Shown here piece by piece: positions 10,026 through 17,282 of a DNA stretch of 64,000 nucleotides (its first letter is position 1; every line of letters begins with the position of its first letter). The translations under genes were made by a program, and so were the position numbers. A model generated the notes under the pieces. That model was not told where the DNA came from. It ran no database searches and saw only the letters and a list, made by a program, of their open reading frames with translations. This DNA comes from Lachnospiraceae bacterium (GTDB taxonomy: Bacteria; Bacillota; Clostridia; Lachnospirales; Lachnospiraceae), in contig JAILPS010000037.1 of assembly GCA_024699325.1 (NCBI GenBank), positions 1 to 64,000 of the forward strand, given 5' to 3'.

Positions 10026-10868
10026 ATGGAGATTATTCTTGCAAACAAGGCAGGTTTCTGTTTCGGAGTCGAGAGAGCAGTTAACCAGGTTCACTCAGAG
10101 AGGGATAAGGCCAATGGACCAATATACACATACGGCCCGATTATTCACAACAAGGAGGTTGTGAAGGAGCTTGAGCAAAGCGGTGTCTATGTGCTTAGCG
10201 AGGAGGATTCGCATAAGAAGGGTAACGGCATGGTGGTTCTTAGAAGCCACGGTGTAAGCAGACAGGTTCAGGAGGAGCTTATAGGTAACGGCTATGAAAT
10301 ATCTGACGCCACATGCCCGTTCGTCAAGAAGATTCATAAGATTGTCAGCGAAAAGAGCAGCGAGGGATATAATATCCTGATAGCCGGAAACCCTGACCAT
10401 CCGGAGGTCAAGAGCATCATGGGATGGTGCAACGGCCCTGTGAAGGCGGTACAGACGCTTGAGGAGCTCGAACAGATACCTGAAGACTTTCTGAAAAAGG
10501 TTTGCGTAGTGGCTCAGACCACATTTAATTACAATAAATTTAATATTTTAGTTGCAAAATTACAAAAAACAATGTATGATATTCTAGTATTTAATTCGAT
10601 TTGCAATGCAACTAAAGAGCGACAGGTCGAGGCAAAACAGTTGGCAGGAACTGTGGACTGTATGCTGATCGTTGGAGACACAAGCAGCTCCAACACTCAG
10701 AAGTTATATGAGATTTGCAAACAGGAATGTGCAAACACTCATTTAGTTCAGACGGCAGAGGAATTGGACGTCGGCTGGTTAGAGGGTGCAAAGAGAGTAG
10801 GTATTACAGCGGGCGCTTCGACACCGCACAATATTATAGAGGAGGTTCAAACAAAATGTCAGATTTAA
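10026..10868 (+). CDS. ispH: 4-hydroxy-3-methylbut-2-enyl diphosphate reductase
   Basis: Last step of the MEP pathway, giving IPP and DMAPP with an iron-sulfur cluster. The three cluster cysteines are visible in AGFCFGVERAV, in DATCPFVKKIH and in FNSICNATKERQ. Further family motifs are HNKEVV, RSHGVS, AGNPDHPEV and GASTPHNIIEEV. The ATG starts one base after the cmk stop. The 3' end overlaps the start of the S1-domain gene by 13 bases in another frame. In many Clostridia these two are one fused protein (IspH-S1); here they are separate chains. Confidence 0.96.
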   Translation: MEIILANKAGFCFGVERAVNQVHSERDKANGPIYTYGPIIHNKEVVKELEQSGVYVLSEEDSHKKGNGMVVLRSHGVSRQVQEELIGNGYEISDATCPFVKKIHKIVSEKSSEGYNILIAGNPDHPEVKSIMGWCNGPVKAVQTLEELEQIPEDFLKKVCVVAQTTFNYNKFNILVAKLQKTMYDILVFNSICNATKERQVEAKQLAGTVDCMLIVGDTSSSNTQKLYEICKQECANTHLVQTAEELDVGWLEGAKRVGITAGASTPHNIIEEVQTKCQI

Positions 10869-11956
10869 GTTTTGAACAGTTATTGGACGAGTACGACACT
10901 AAAGTAAGAACAGGAGAGGTAGTAACCGGTAAGGTAATTGATGTTAAGCCGGATCAGATAGTTTTAAATATCGGTTACAAGGCCGATGGCGTTATTTCAA
11001 GAGGTGAGTACACAACAGAGGCAGGTGCTGATCTTACAACTAAGGTTAAGGTTGGCGACGAGCTTACATGCAAGGTCATTAAGCTCAATGATGGCGAGGG
11101 CCAGGTTCAGCTTTCATACCGCAGACTTGCGGCTGAGAGAGGAAGTGAGAGGCTCCAGGCTGCATTTGATAACCATGAGGTTCTCACAGCTAAGGTTAAC
11201 CAGGTATTATCTGGCGGCTTAAGCGTGACAGTTGATGAGACAAGAGTTTTCATCCCTGCAAGCCTTGTATCAGATGTATTCGAGAAGGATTTATCTAAGT
11301 ATCAGGATCAGGAAGTTCAGTTCGTGATCACAGAGTTCAATCCTAAGAAGCGCCGCGTTATCGGCAACTGCAAGGAGTTAATCGTTGCTAACAAGGAGAA
11401 GGCTAGAGAAGAGTTATTCTCAACAATCAAGGAAGGTCTTGTTGTTGAGGGCAAGGTTAAGAATGTGACAGATTTCGGCGCATTCGTAGACCTCGGCGGA
11501 GCAGACGGCCTCATCCACATCAGCGAGATGGGCTGGAGCAGACTTGAGAATCCTAAGAAGGTATTCAAGGTTGGCCAGGTTGTCACAGCATTTATCAAGG
11601 ATATCAAGGGTACCAAGATTGCCCTTTCTATGAAGTTCCCAGATCAGAGCCCATGGGCTAAGGCAGATGAGAAGTACGCTGTCAACACTGTTGTTACAGG
11701 CAAGGTTGTTCGTATGACAGAGTACGGCGCATTCGTTGAGCTTGAGGATGGCATCGATGCTCTTCTTCATGTATCACAGATCTCTAAGGAGCGCGTTGGC
11801 AAGCCTGCAGACGTTCTTTCAATTGGTCAGGAGATTACCGCTATGGTTATCGACTTCAATAAGGAAGAGCACAAGATCAGCCTCAGCATGAAGGCTCTTC
11901 TTGAGGATGACGCTGATGAGACAGTGGCATCTACAGATGAGGCAACAGAGGAATAA
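10856..11956 (+). CDS. S1 RNA-binding domain protein (ribosomal protein S1 homologue)
   Basis: A 366-residue protein with four S1 domains at roughly residues 18-85, 100-170, 186-255 and 270-345. The third and fourth carry the most canonical patterns (VTDFGAFVDL and MTEYGAFVELEDGIDALLHVSQ), followed by an acidic tail. It probably helps mRNA binding at the ribosome, but Firmicute proteins with four S1 domains are not full functional equivalents of E. coli S1. GAGG lies 10 bases before ATG, inside ispH. The 13-base overlap with ispH suggests tight coupling. Confidence 0.88.
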   Translation: MSDLSFEQLLDEYDTKVRTGEVVTGKVIDVKPDQIVLNIGYKADGVISRGEYTTEAGADLTTKVKVGDELTCKVIKLNDGEGQVQLSYRRLAAERGSERLQAAFDNHEVLTAKVNQVLSGGLSVTVDETRVFIPASLVSDVFEKDLSKYQDQEVQFVITEFNPKKRRVIGNCKELIVANKEKAREELFSTIKEGLVVEGKVKNVTDFGAFVDLGGADGLIHISEMGWSRLENPKKVFKVGQVVTAFIKDIKGTKIALSMKFPDQSPWAKADEKYAVNTVVTGKVVRMTEYGAFVELEDGIDALLHVSQISKERVGKPADVLSIGQEITAMVIDFNKEEHKISLSMKALLEDDADETVASTDEATEE

Positions 11957-11969
11957 TTATGATTTTTCA

Positions 11970-11999
11970 GAGCCACACCTCAGGGTGTGGCTCGTTTTG
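11970..11999 (+). terminator. intrinsic terminator after the S1 gene
   Basis: A perfect 10-bp stem GAGCCACACC with GGTGTGGCTC and a short T-rich tail (GTTTTGT). Confidence 0.85.
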
Positions 12000-12008
12000 T
12001 ATGTGGAC

Positions 12009-12989
12009 ATGAAGATTATCGAGGATATTGTCAGATTAGAAGATTTAAATAATGTGATTATGCCGGGGGACGGTTTCTATCTGGATATAGAGACCACGGG
12101 ACTTAGCGCGAGAACCTCCCAGATATATCTTATCGGCGTGGTTTTTATGGACGGCGGTGTGATTAAATACAGACAGTGGTTTGCTGAAGGGCTTGCTGAC
12201 GAACAGGAGATGATCAGGGAATTTCTTTTGTTTGCCGGCAGGTTTAATAAGGTGCTGCATTTTAACGGCAACACATTTGACATACCATTTATCAGAAAAT
12301 GCGCCTCAAACTACCACTTAAAATATCCGGAGAATCTGCAAAGCGTGGACCTTATGTTGTGTCTTAAGAGGTATGCCGCGCTTCTTAACATGACCAGCCT
12401 TAAGCAGAAGGCTTTTGAGGAGAGGCTTGGGATTAAGAGGGATGATGAATACTCGGGTGCGGAGCTGATTGACGTCTATAAGGCGTATGTGATTAATCCA
12501 GACGAGACGGAGCTTGACAAGCTTCTTCTTCACAACCACGATGACCTATACGGCATGCTTGAGCTCTCGAGAGCGCTCACCTATGAAAGTTTCATGGATT
12601 GTCCCATAAAGATCACTGAGGTAAATGTCTCAGATGAGCTCACAATAAGGGCAGAGTGTGAGGGCGTGGTATTTCCCTCCAGGGCAGAGTATAGAAGCGC
12701 AGAACTTTATCTGCTCCTGGAAGACAGCAGCGTTTTGTTAAGTGTTCCCGTGACTGACAGGGGCGTCAAATATTATTTTGACGACTATAAGAATTACTAT
12801 TATCTCCCAGAGGAGGATGCGGCCATTCACGAGAGCATCGGCAGTTTTGTGGACAGTTCCCACAGGAAGAGAGCAACATTTGACACCTGCTATCAGCATG
12901 TAAATGCTTCGCTTATCAAGGACGAGAAGCAGGCGCTTAAGTACCTGAAGATGATGTATAGCCACTTCATGAAAACAAAACATAAATAG
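12009..12989 (+). CDS. YprB-like RNase H-fold exonuclease family protein
   Basis: The N-terminal 200 residues form a DEDD-type exonuclease fold. LDIETTGLS holds the first acidic pair, LHFNGNTFDIPF the next, and LLHNHDDLYG near residue 178 the last motif. This matches the YprB-type ribonuclease H-like family of Firmicutes, whose role in the cell is not established. The C-terminal third (about residues 215-326) has no motif I recognise. ATG 12009 is inferred from the start of homology; no good ribosome binding site is visible and an in-frame start further up would lie inside the terminator. It stands alone between a terminator and the ruvA promoter. Confidence 0.72.
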   Translation: MKIIEDIVRLEDLNNVIMPGDGFYLDIETTGLSARTSQIYLIGVVFMDGGVIKYRQWFAEGLADEQEMIREFLLFAGRFNKVLHFNGNTFDIPFIRKCASNYHLKYPENLQSVDLMLCLKRYAALLNMTSLKQKAFEERLGIKRDDEYSGAELIDVYKAYVINPDETELDKLLLHNHDDLYGMLELSRALTYESFMDCPIKITEVNVSDELTIRAECEGVVFPSRAEYRSAELYLLLEDSSVLLSVPVTDRGVKYYFDDYKNYYYLPEEDAAIHESIGSFVDSSHRKRATFDTCYQHVNASLIKDEKQALKYLKMMYSHFMKTKHK

Positions 12990-13008
12990 AAAATATGTTC
13001 GATTATTG

Positions 13009-13037
13009 TTGACACTTGTCTGACGCTGTGGTAGAAT
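13009..13037 (+). promoter_or_regulatory. strong sigma-A promoter of ruvAB
   Basis: Exact TTGACA at 13009-13014, a 17-base spacer and TAGAAT at 13032-13037, with ATG of ruvA about 24 bases after the predicted start. No LexA-type CGAAC-N4-GTTCG box was seen by eye, so SOS control is not supported. Confidence 0.85.
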
Positions 13038-13067
13038 CACACCATATTATTGTACGAGAGGTATTAT

Positions 13068-13652
13068 ATGATATCATCAATTCATGGTAAGATTATATAT
13101 GCGGATGCGGGATTTGTGATAGTGGAGTGCGCGGGCGTAGGCTATAAGGTTAACGTGCCTAAGGACCTGGTTATGACATATGGCATAGATGACGAGATAC
13201 TGTTATACACATATCTGCAGTTTAGCGAGCAGAACGGTTTTGCCCTTTACGGCTTCCTGACGGTTTCCGAGGAGAAGATGTTTGAACAGCTCTTAGGGGT
13301 TAACAGCGTCGGGGCGAAGGTTGCCATGAGCATTTTGTCTGCCATGGGAGTGAACGGTATCGCTTCTGCCATAGCGTCGAATGATGCGAAGATGATTACC
13401 GCTGTTCAGGGCGTTGGCGCCAAGACAGCCTCCAAGATTATTCTGGAACTTAGGGACAAGATTGACTTAGAGGAGGCCATAGTGGTTCCTGTCAAGCACG
13501 CAGAGTACACAGTCACCATGAAGGAGGCCATAGAGGGCTTGGTTGCCTTTGGTTTTAAGGAGGATAAGGCCGCATCCATTGTCGCAGGCATCGAGGGCGC
13601 TGAGGAGATGGATTTCCAGCAGATTATGAATATTGCTCTTAAGAGGATTTGA
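13068..13652 (+). CDS. ruvA: Holliday junction DNA helicase subunit RuvA
   Basis: Binds Holliday junctions and loads the RuvB motor. The N-terminal OB fold ([15 protein letters not shown]), the two helix-hairpin-helix motifs ([16 protein letters not shown] and [14 protein letters not shown]) and a C-terminal RuvB-binding domain (about residues 145-194) are all present. The 194-residue length is typical. ATG 13068 has GAGAGG before it; a TTG six codons upstream is less likely. The stop is one base before the ruvB start. Confidence 0.95.
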   Translation: MISSIHGKIIYADAGFVIVECAGVGYKVNVPKDLVMTYGIDDEILLYTYLQFSEQNGFALYGFLTVSEEKMFEQLLGVNSVGAKVAMSILSAMGVNGIASAIASNDAKMITAVQGVGAKTASKIILELRDKIDLEEAIVVPVKHAEYTVTMKEAIEGLVAFGFKEDKAASIVAGIEGAEEMDFQQIMNIALKRI

Positions 13653-13653
13653 C

Positions 13654-14658
13654 ATGGAGAAGAGACTTATAACAACTGAGGTCAAGAAGGAGGAGGAGGT
13701 TTTTGAAAACCACTTAAGACCCCAGCGACTTACAGAATATATGGGCCAGGAGAAGCTTAAGGAGACTTTGGGCGTCTATATAGCTGCCGCGAAGGAGCGC
13801 CATGAGCCGCTTGATCACCTTCTGTTTTACGGTCCTCCAGGACTTGGCAAGACCACTCTTGCGGGGGTTATCGCCAACGAGATGGGCACCAATATCAAGA
13901 TTACCAGCGGACCGGCTATTGAGAAGCCGGGCGAGATGGCAGCTATTCTTAACAACTTATCAGACGGAGATATCCTCTTTGTCGACGAGATTCACCGCCT
14001 AAACCGCCAGGTTGAGGAGGTTATGTATCCCGCCATGGAGGATTTTGCCATAGATATCGTCATAGGCAAGGGCGAGATGGCGAAGTCCATGAGGCTCAAC
14101 CTTCCGAAGTTCACGCTTATCGGGGCGACAACCAGGGCAGGACTTCTATCTGCGCCTCTCAGGGACCGGTTCGGTGTGGTTCACAAGATGGAGTATTACA
14201 CACCTGAGGAGCTTCAGAAGATTATCCGCCGTTCAGCCACGGTGCTAGGCGTGGAGATTGATGCGGACGGCATGGTGGAGCTGGCCAAGAGAAGTCGCGG
14301 AACTCCAAGACTTGCCAACCGCCTGCTTAAGCGCGTCAGGGATTTTGCACAGATCAAGTATGACGGCAGAATCACAGGGGAGTCCTGCAGCTACGCTCTT
14401 GATATATTGGGAGTTGACAAGCTGGGTCTGGACTACGATGACAGGAAGATATTAAACACCATGATTGGTAAGTTTGGAGGAGGTCCTGTGGGAGTTGACA
14501 CATTGGCTGTCGCTTTGGGCGAGGATGTCTCCACATTAGAGGATGTATACGAGCCCTACCTTATACAGCAGGGATTAATCATGAGGACCCCCAGAGGTCG
14601 TGTGGTGACTGAGTCTGGATATCTACATATGGGGGCTGAACCGAAGATTTTTAACTAG
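13654..14658 (+). CDS. ruvB: Holliday junction branch migration ATPase RuvB
   Basis: AAA+ motor that drives branch migration with RuvA. Walker A is [11 protein letters not shown] at about residue 60, Walker B is LFVDEIHRL, and sensor and arginine-finger segments ([19 protein letters not shown]) follow. A C-terminal winged helix ends with [13 protein letters not shown]. At 334 residues it is full length. No ruvC is nearby, as usual in Firmicutes. Confidence 0.97.
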   Translation: MEKRLITTEVKKEEEVFENHLRPQRLTEYMGQEKLKETLGVYIAAAKERHEPLDHLLFYGPPGLGKTTLAGVIANEMGTNIKITSGPAIEKPGEMAAILNNLSDGDILFVDEIHRLNRQVEEVMYPAMEDFAIDIVIGKGEMAKSMRLNLPKFTLIGATTRAGLLSAPLRDRFGVVHKMEYYTPEELQKIIRRSATVLGVEIDADGMVELAKRSRGTPRLANRLLKRVRDFAQIKYDGRITGESCSYALDILGVDKLGLDYDDRKILNTMIGKFGGGPVGVDTLAVALGEDVSTLEDVYEPYLIQQGLIMRTPRGRVVTESGYLHMGAEPKIFN

Positions 14659-14675
14659 ATTTTGCGTTTAGACTC

Positions 14676-14704
14676 TTGTATAACGCCGCTTTTTTGTATA
14701 TAAT
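14676..14704 (+). promoter_or_regulatory. sigma-A promoter of zapA
   Basis: TTGTAT at 14676-14681, a 17-base spacer and a perfect TATAAT at 14699-14704. A small stem-loop (CAGGG-GATA-CCCTG, 14721-14734) lies about 10 bases after the predicted start. Confidence 0.75.
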
Positions 14705-14758
14705 GTTACCATATTAGTGACAGGGGATACCCTGCCCGGAAAACAGCGAGGTTTTCAT

Positions 14759-15088
14759 ATGGATAACAAAAGAAACGTGGAAGTCATAATCGGCGGTAAG
14801 GTTTATACGGTCAGCGGTTATGAGGAGGAGGCATATCTTCATAAGGTTGCGGCCTATATTAACGGTAAGGTTTTAGAGTTACAGTCACAGAGTGGTTTTT
14901 CGAAGCAGAGCTCTGATATGCAGAACGCGCTCATCCAGCTAAATATAGCTGATGACTATTTTAAGAAGATGCGCGAGGTTGAGGATCTGTCTGCTAAGCT
15001 CAGGGAGCAGGATAAGGAGCTGTACAGTCTCAAGCATGAGCTTGTTTCTTTAAAGATGAGAGCGGGACAGAGCGATACTAATAATTAG
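14759..15088 (+). CDS. zapA: cell division protein ZapA
   Basis: Small FtsZ-ring associated protein. The 109-residue sequence has the N-terminal beta-strand head (VEVIIGGKVYTVSGYEEEAYL), the conserved KVAAYINGKV helix and a C-terminal coiled coil (about residues 60-100, ending before SLKMRAG). The start at 14759 fits GCGAGG upstream. It stands next to ruvAB in a separate transcription unit with its own promoter. Confidence 0.85.
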   Translation: MDNKRNVEVIIGGKVYTVSGYEEEAYLHKVAAYINGKVLELQSQSGFSKQSSDMQNALIQLNIADDYFKKMREVEDLSAKLREQDKELYSLKHELVSLKMRAGQSDTNN

Positions 15089-15095
15089 TTCATTT

Positions 15096-15124
15096 AGGGG
15101 AGCCTGTGTGGGTTCCCTTTTTAA
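15096..15124 (+). terminator. weak intrinsic terminator after zapA
   Basis: A 9-bp stem with G-T pairs (AGGGGAGCC with GGGTTCCCTT in part) followed by TTTTT. It lies only about 7 bases before the next start codon. Confidence 0.6.
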
Positions 15125-15130
15125 ATTATT

Positions 15131-17281
15131 ATGAAGAGTGACAGAATAGAAATATTGGCACCTGCGGGGTCATTGGACGCCGTTAAGGCTGCCTACAGCG
15201 CAGGCGCAGACGCGGTTTATATCGGCGGCTCTAAATTTGGCGCCAGAGCATTTGCAGATAATCCCGACGAGGAGGGGCTTAAATACGCCATAGACTATGC
15301 CCATGTGCGGGACAGAAGTCTGTATCTCACAGTTAACACGCTTTTTAAGGAGCGCGAGCTGTGGGATGAACTGTATGATTACCTAAAGCCTCTTTACGAG
15401 CAGGGGCTTGATGCGGTTATCGTTCAGGATTTAGGTGTTCTTAAGTTTGTCAGGGAGAATTTCCCGGATATGCATATTCATGCCAGCACGCAGATGACCT
15501 GCACAGGCTATGAAACTGCGAAGATTATAGAGAAGCTTGGCGCTAACCGTGTGGTGACGGCAAGAGAGTTAAGCCTTAAGGAGATCAGAAGCATAAGGGA
15601 TAACACTTCTCTCGAGATTGAATCCTTCGTCCACGGGGCGATGTGCTATTCATATTCGGGACAGTGCCTGTTTTCATCCCTCGCAGGCGGCAGAAGCGGC
15701 AACCGTGGAAGGTGTGCGCAGCCCTGCAGGCAGAGCTATAAGTTTTACGAGCACATGGACGACAAAAAGCCTGTGAGCACCGCCCCTGACTGCTCGAATC
15801 TTCTGAGCCTTAAGGATATGAATGCCTTGGATATTCTTCCGCAGATTGTGGATGCGGGAGTTTTTTCTCTGAAGATTGAGGGCAGAATGAAGAAGCCTGA
15901 ATACACCGCGGGCGTGGTAAGCATTTACCGCAAATACGTGGACCTGCTGCTTGGCGGTGGCGCCTACAGGGTGGACGCAGAGGACCAGAGGAAACTGTTT
16001 GATCTGTTTAACAGGGATGGTTTCTCAAGAGGCTATTATGAAACACATAACGCATCCTCCATGTTGGCGCTTAAGGAGCCTAAGTTTCGCGCGCGAGACG
16101 AGGAGTGGGCGGGGTATATTAAGAAGAATTATATAGACACGGAGGCCAAGAGGCATATTAGCGGTGCGGTCTATGTGTCTAGGGATAATCCTGTTAGTCT
16201 GGAGCTTTACACGGATAATACTGCAGGAGGTGCGACCATAGAGCCGGCCTCACAGGCGCTTAACAGGCCAACAGATGAGGCGACGCTTAACAAGCAGTTA
16301 TCTAAGCTTGGCAACACGGACTTCGTGTTGGATGATCTAAGCATAACGCTTCAGGATTCCTCATTTATCACTGTGGGAGCCCTTAACGAGCTTAGAAGAG
16401 CGGCGGTTGATAATCTGAGAGAGAATATTCTGGCTGCGCATTTGAGAACTGCGCCCACAAAAACCGCGCATGAGAAGAGCATATCCAAGGCATCTTCTTG
16501 TAAGACTGTAGTTCAGATTCATCTGGCAGAGCAGTTTGAGGCGGCGCTTTCAGAGGGCGTAGACGAGATATATCTTGACCACACTGTTAAGGGTGATTTG
16601 GCAGAGTATGTGGGGCTTGCCCGTGCTAATGGTAAGCGCATATTCTATCATTTCCCGAATGTGTTCAGGCTTAGGGACAGGTTGCACTTTGAGGGGCGCG
16701 CTCAGGAGATCATAAGTGCCGGTTTTGACGGTTTTCTTCTTGGCAGCCTCGAGGCGTATGGATTTGTTAAGGATTACAGCCTTGCAGGTGAGCTTATAGC
16801 GGATTATAATCTATATACGTTCAATGACAGTGCGAAGGCAGTTTTAAGTGAGCTTGGATTTAGCAGATTTTGTGCCTCTCCTGAGCTAAACAGCAGGGAG
16901 TTATCAGGTCTTGATAACCACGACAGTGAGATTATCGTGTATTCAAGAACTGCCATGATGACCACCGCCAACTGTCTCAACAAGACTTTATCGGGCTGCA
17001 AGCACTACGATAAGCCTGTGTTTGGAATGCTTAGCGATAAGGATAACAGGAGATTTCCTGTGGAGTTTGACTGCATATCCTGCAGCAATATCATATATAA
17101 CTGTGTTCCAACATATATTGCGGATCTTTCTGATAAGCTCTCTAAGCTTGGCTTTGGCGCTAGAAGGATTGCATTCACATATGAGGACGCAGATGCGGCG
17201 AAGGATATCATCAGAGCCGTCATAGACGCCTCCTCGATGAGGGATATCACGAGGGGACATTTTAACAGGGGAGTAGAATAG
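15131..17281 (+). CDS. U32 family protein with C-terminal DUF3656-like region (RlhA/TrhP type)
   Basis: The N-terminal half carries the U32 signature HGAMC at residues 168-172 with further cysteines at 179 and in GRCAQPC, which bind iron-sulfur or metal in characterised members. U32 proteins of this type (RlhA, TrhP, UbiU/V) take part in prephenate-dependent hydroxylation of RNA bases or ubiquinone. The 716-residue length and the long C-terminal extension match RlhA (23S rRNA C2501 hydroxylation) better than the short TrhP pair. Annotation as a collagenase-type peptidase is old and probably wrong. No obvious ribosome binding site is present beyond a purine-poor stretch. Its stop is one base before the next gene. 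Confidence 0.8.
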   Translation: MKSDRIEILAPAGSLDAVKAAYSAGADAVYIGGSKFGARAFADNPDEEGLKYAIDYAHVRDRSLYLTVNTLFKERELWDELYDYLKPLYEQGLDAVIVQDLGVLKFVRENFPDMHIHASTQMTCTGYETAKIIEKLGANRVVTARELSLKEIRSIRDNTSLEIESFVHGAMCYSYSGQCLFSSLAGGRSGNRGRCAQPCRQSYKFYEHMDDKKPVSTAPDCSNLLSLKDMNALDILPQIVDAGVFSLKIEGRMKKPEYTAGVVSIYRKYVDLLLGGGAYRVDAEDQRKLFDLFNRDGFSRGYYETHNASSMLALKEPKFRARDEEWAGYIKKNYIDTEAKRHISGAVYVSRDNPVSLELYTDNTAGGATIEPASQALNRPTDEATLNKQLSKLGNTDFVLDDLSITLQDSSFITVGALNELRRAAVDNLRENILAAHLRTAPTKTAHEKSISKASSCKTVVQIHLAEQFEAALSEGVDEIYLDHTVKGDLAEYVGLARANGKRIFYHFPNVFRLRDRLHFEGRAQEIISAGFDGFLLGSLEAYGFVKDYSLAGELIADYNLYTFNDSAKAVLSELGFSRFCASPELNSRELSGLDNHDSEIIVYSRTAMMTTANCLNKTLSGCKHYDKPVFGMLSDKDNRRFPVEFDCISCSNIIYNCVPTYIADLSDKLSKLGFGARRIAFTYEDADAAKDIIRAVIDASSMRDITRGHFNRGVE

Positions 17282-17282
17282 C

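Noticed and set aside
13009-13067. LexA box before ruvAB
   Set aside because: No CGAAC-N4-GTTCG-like element could be found by eye.
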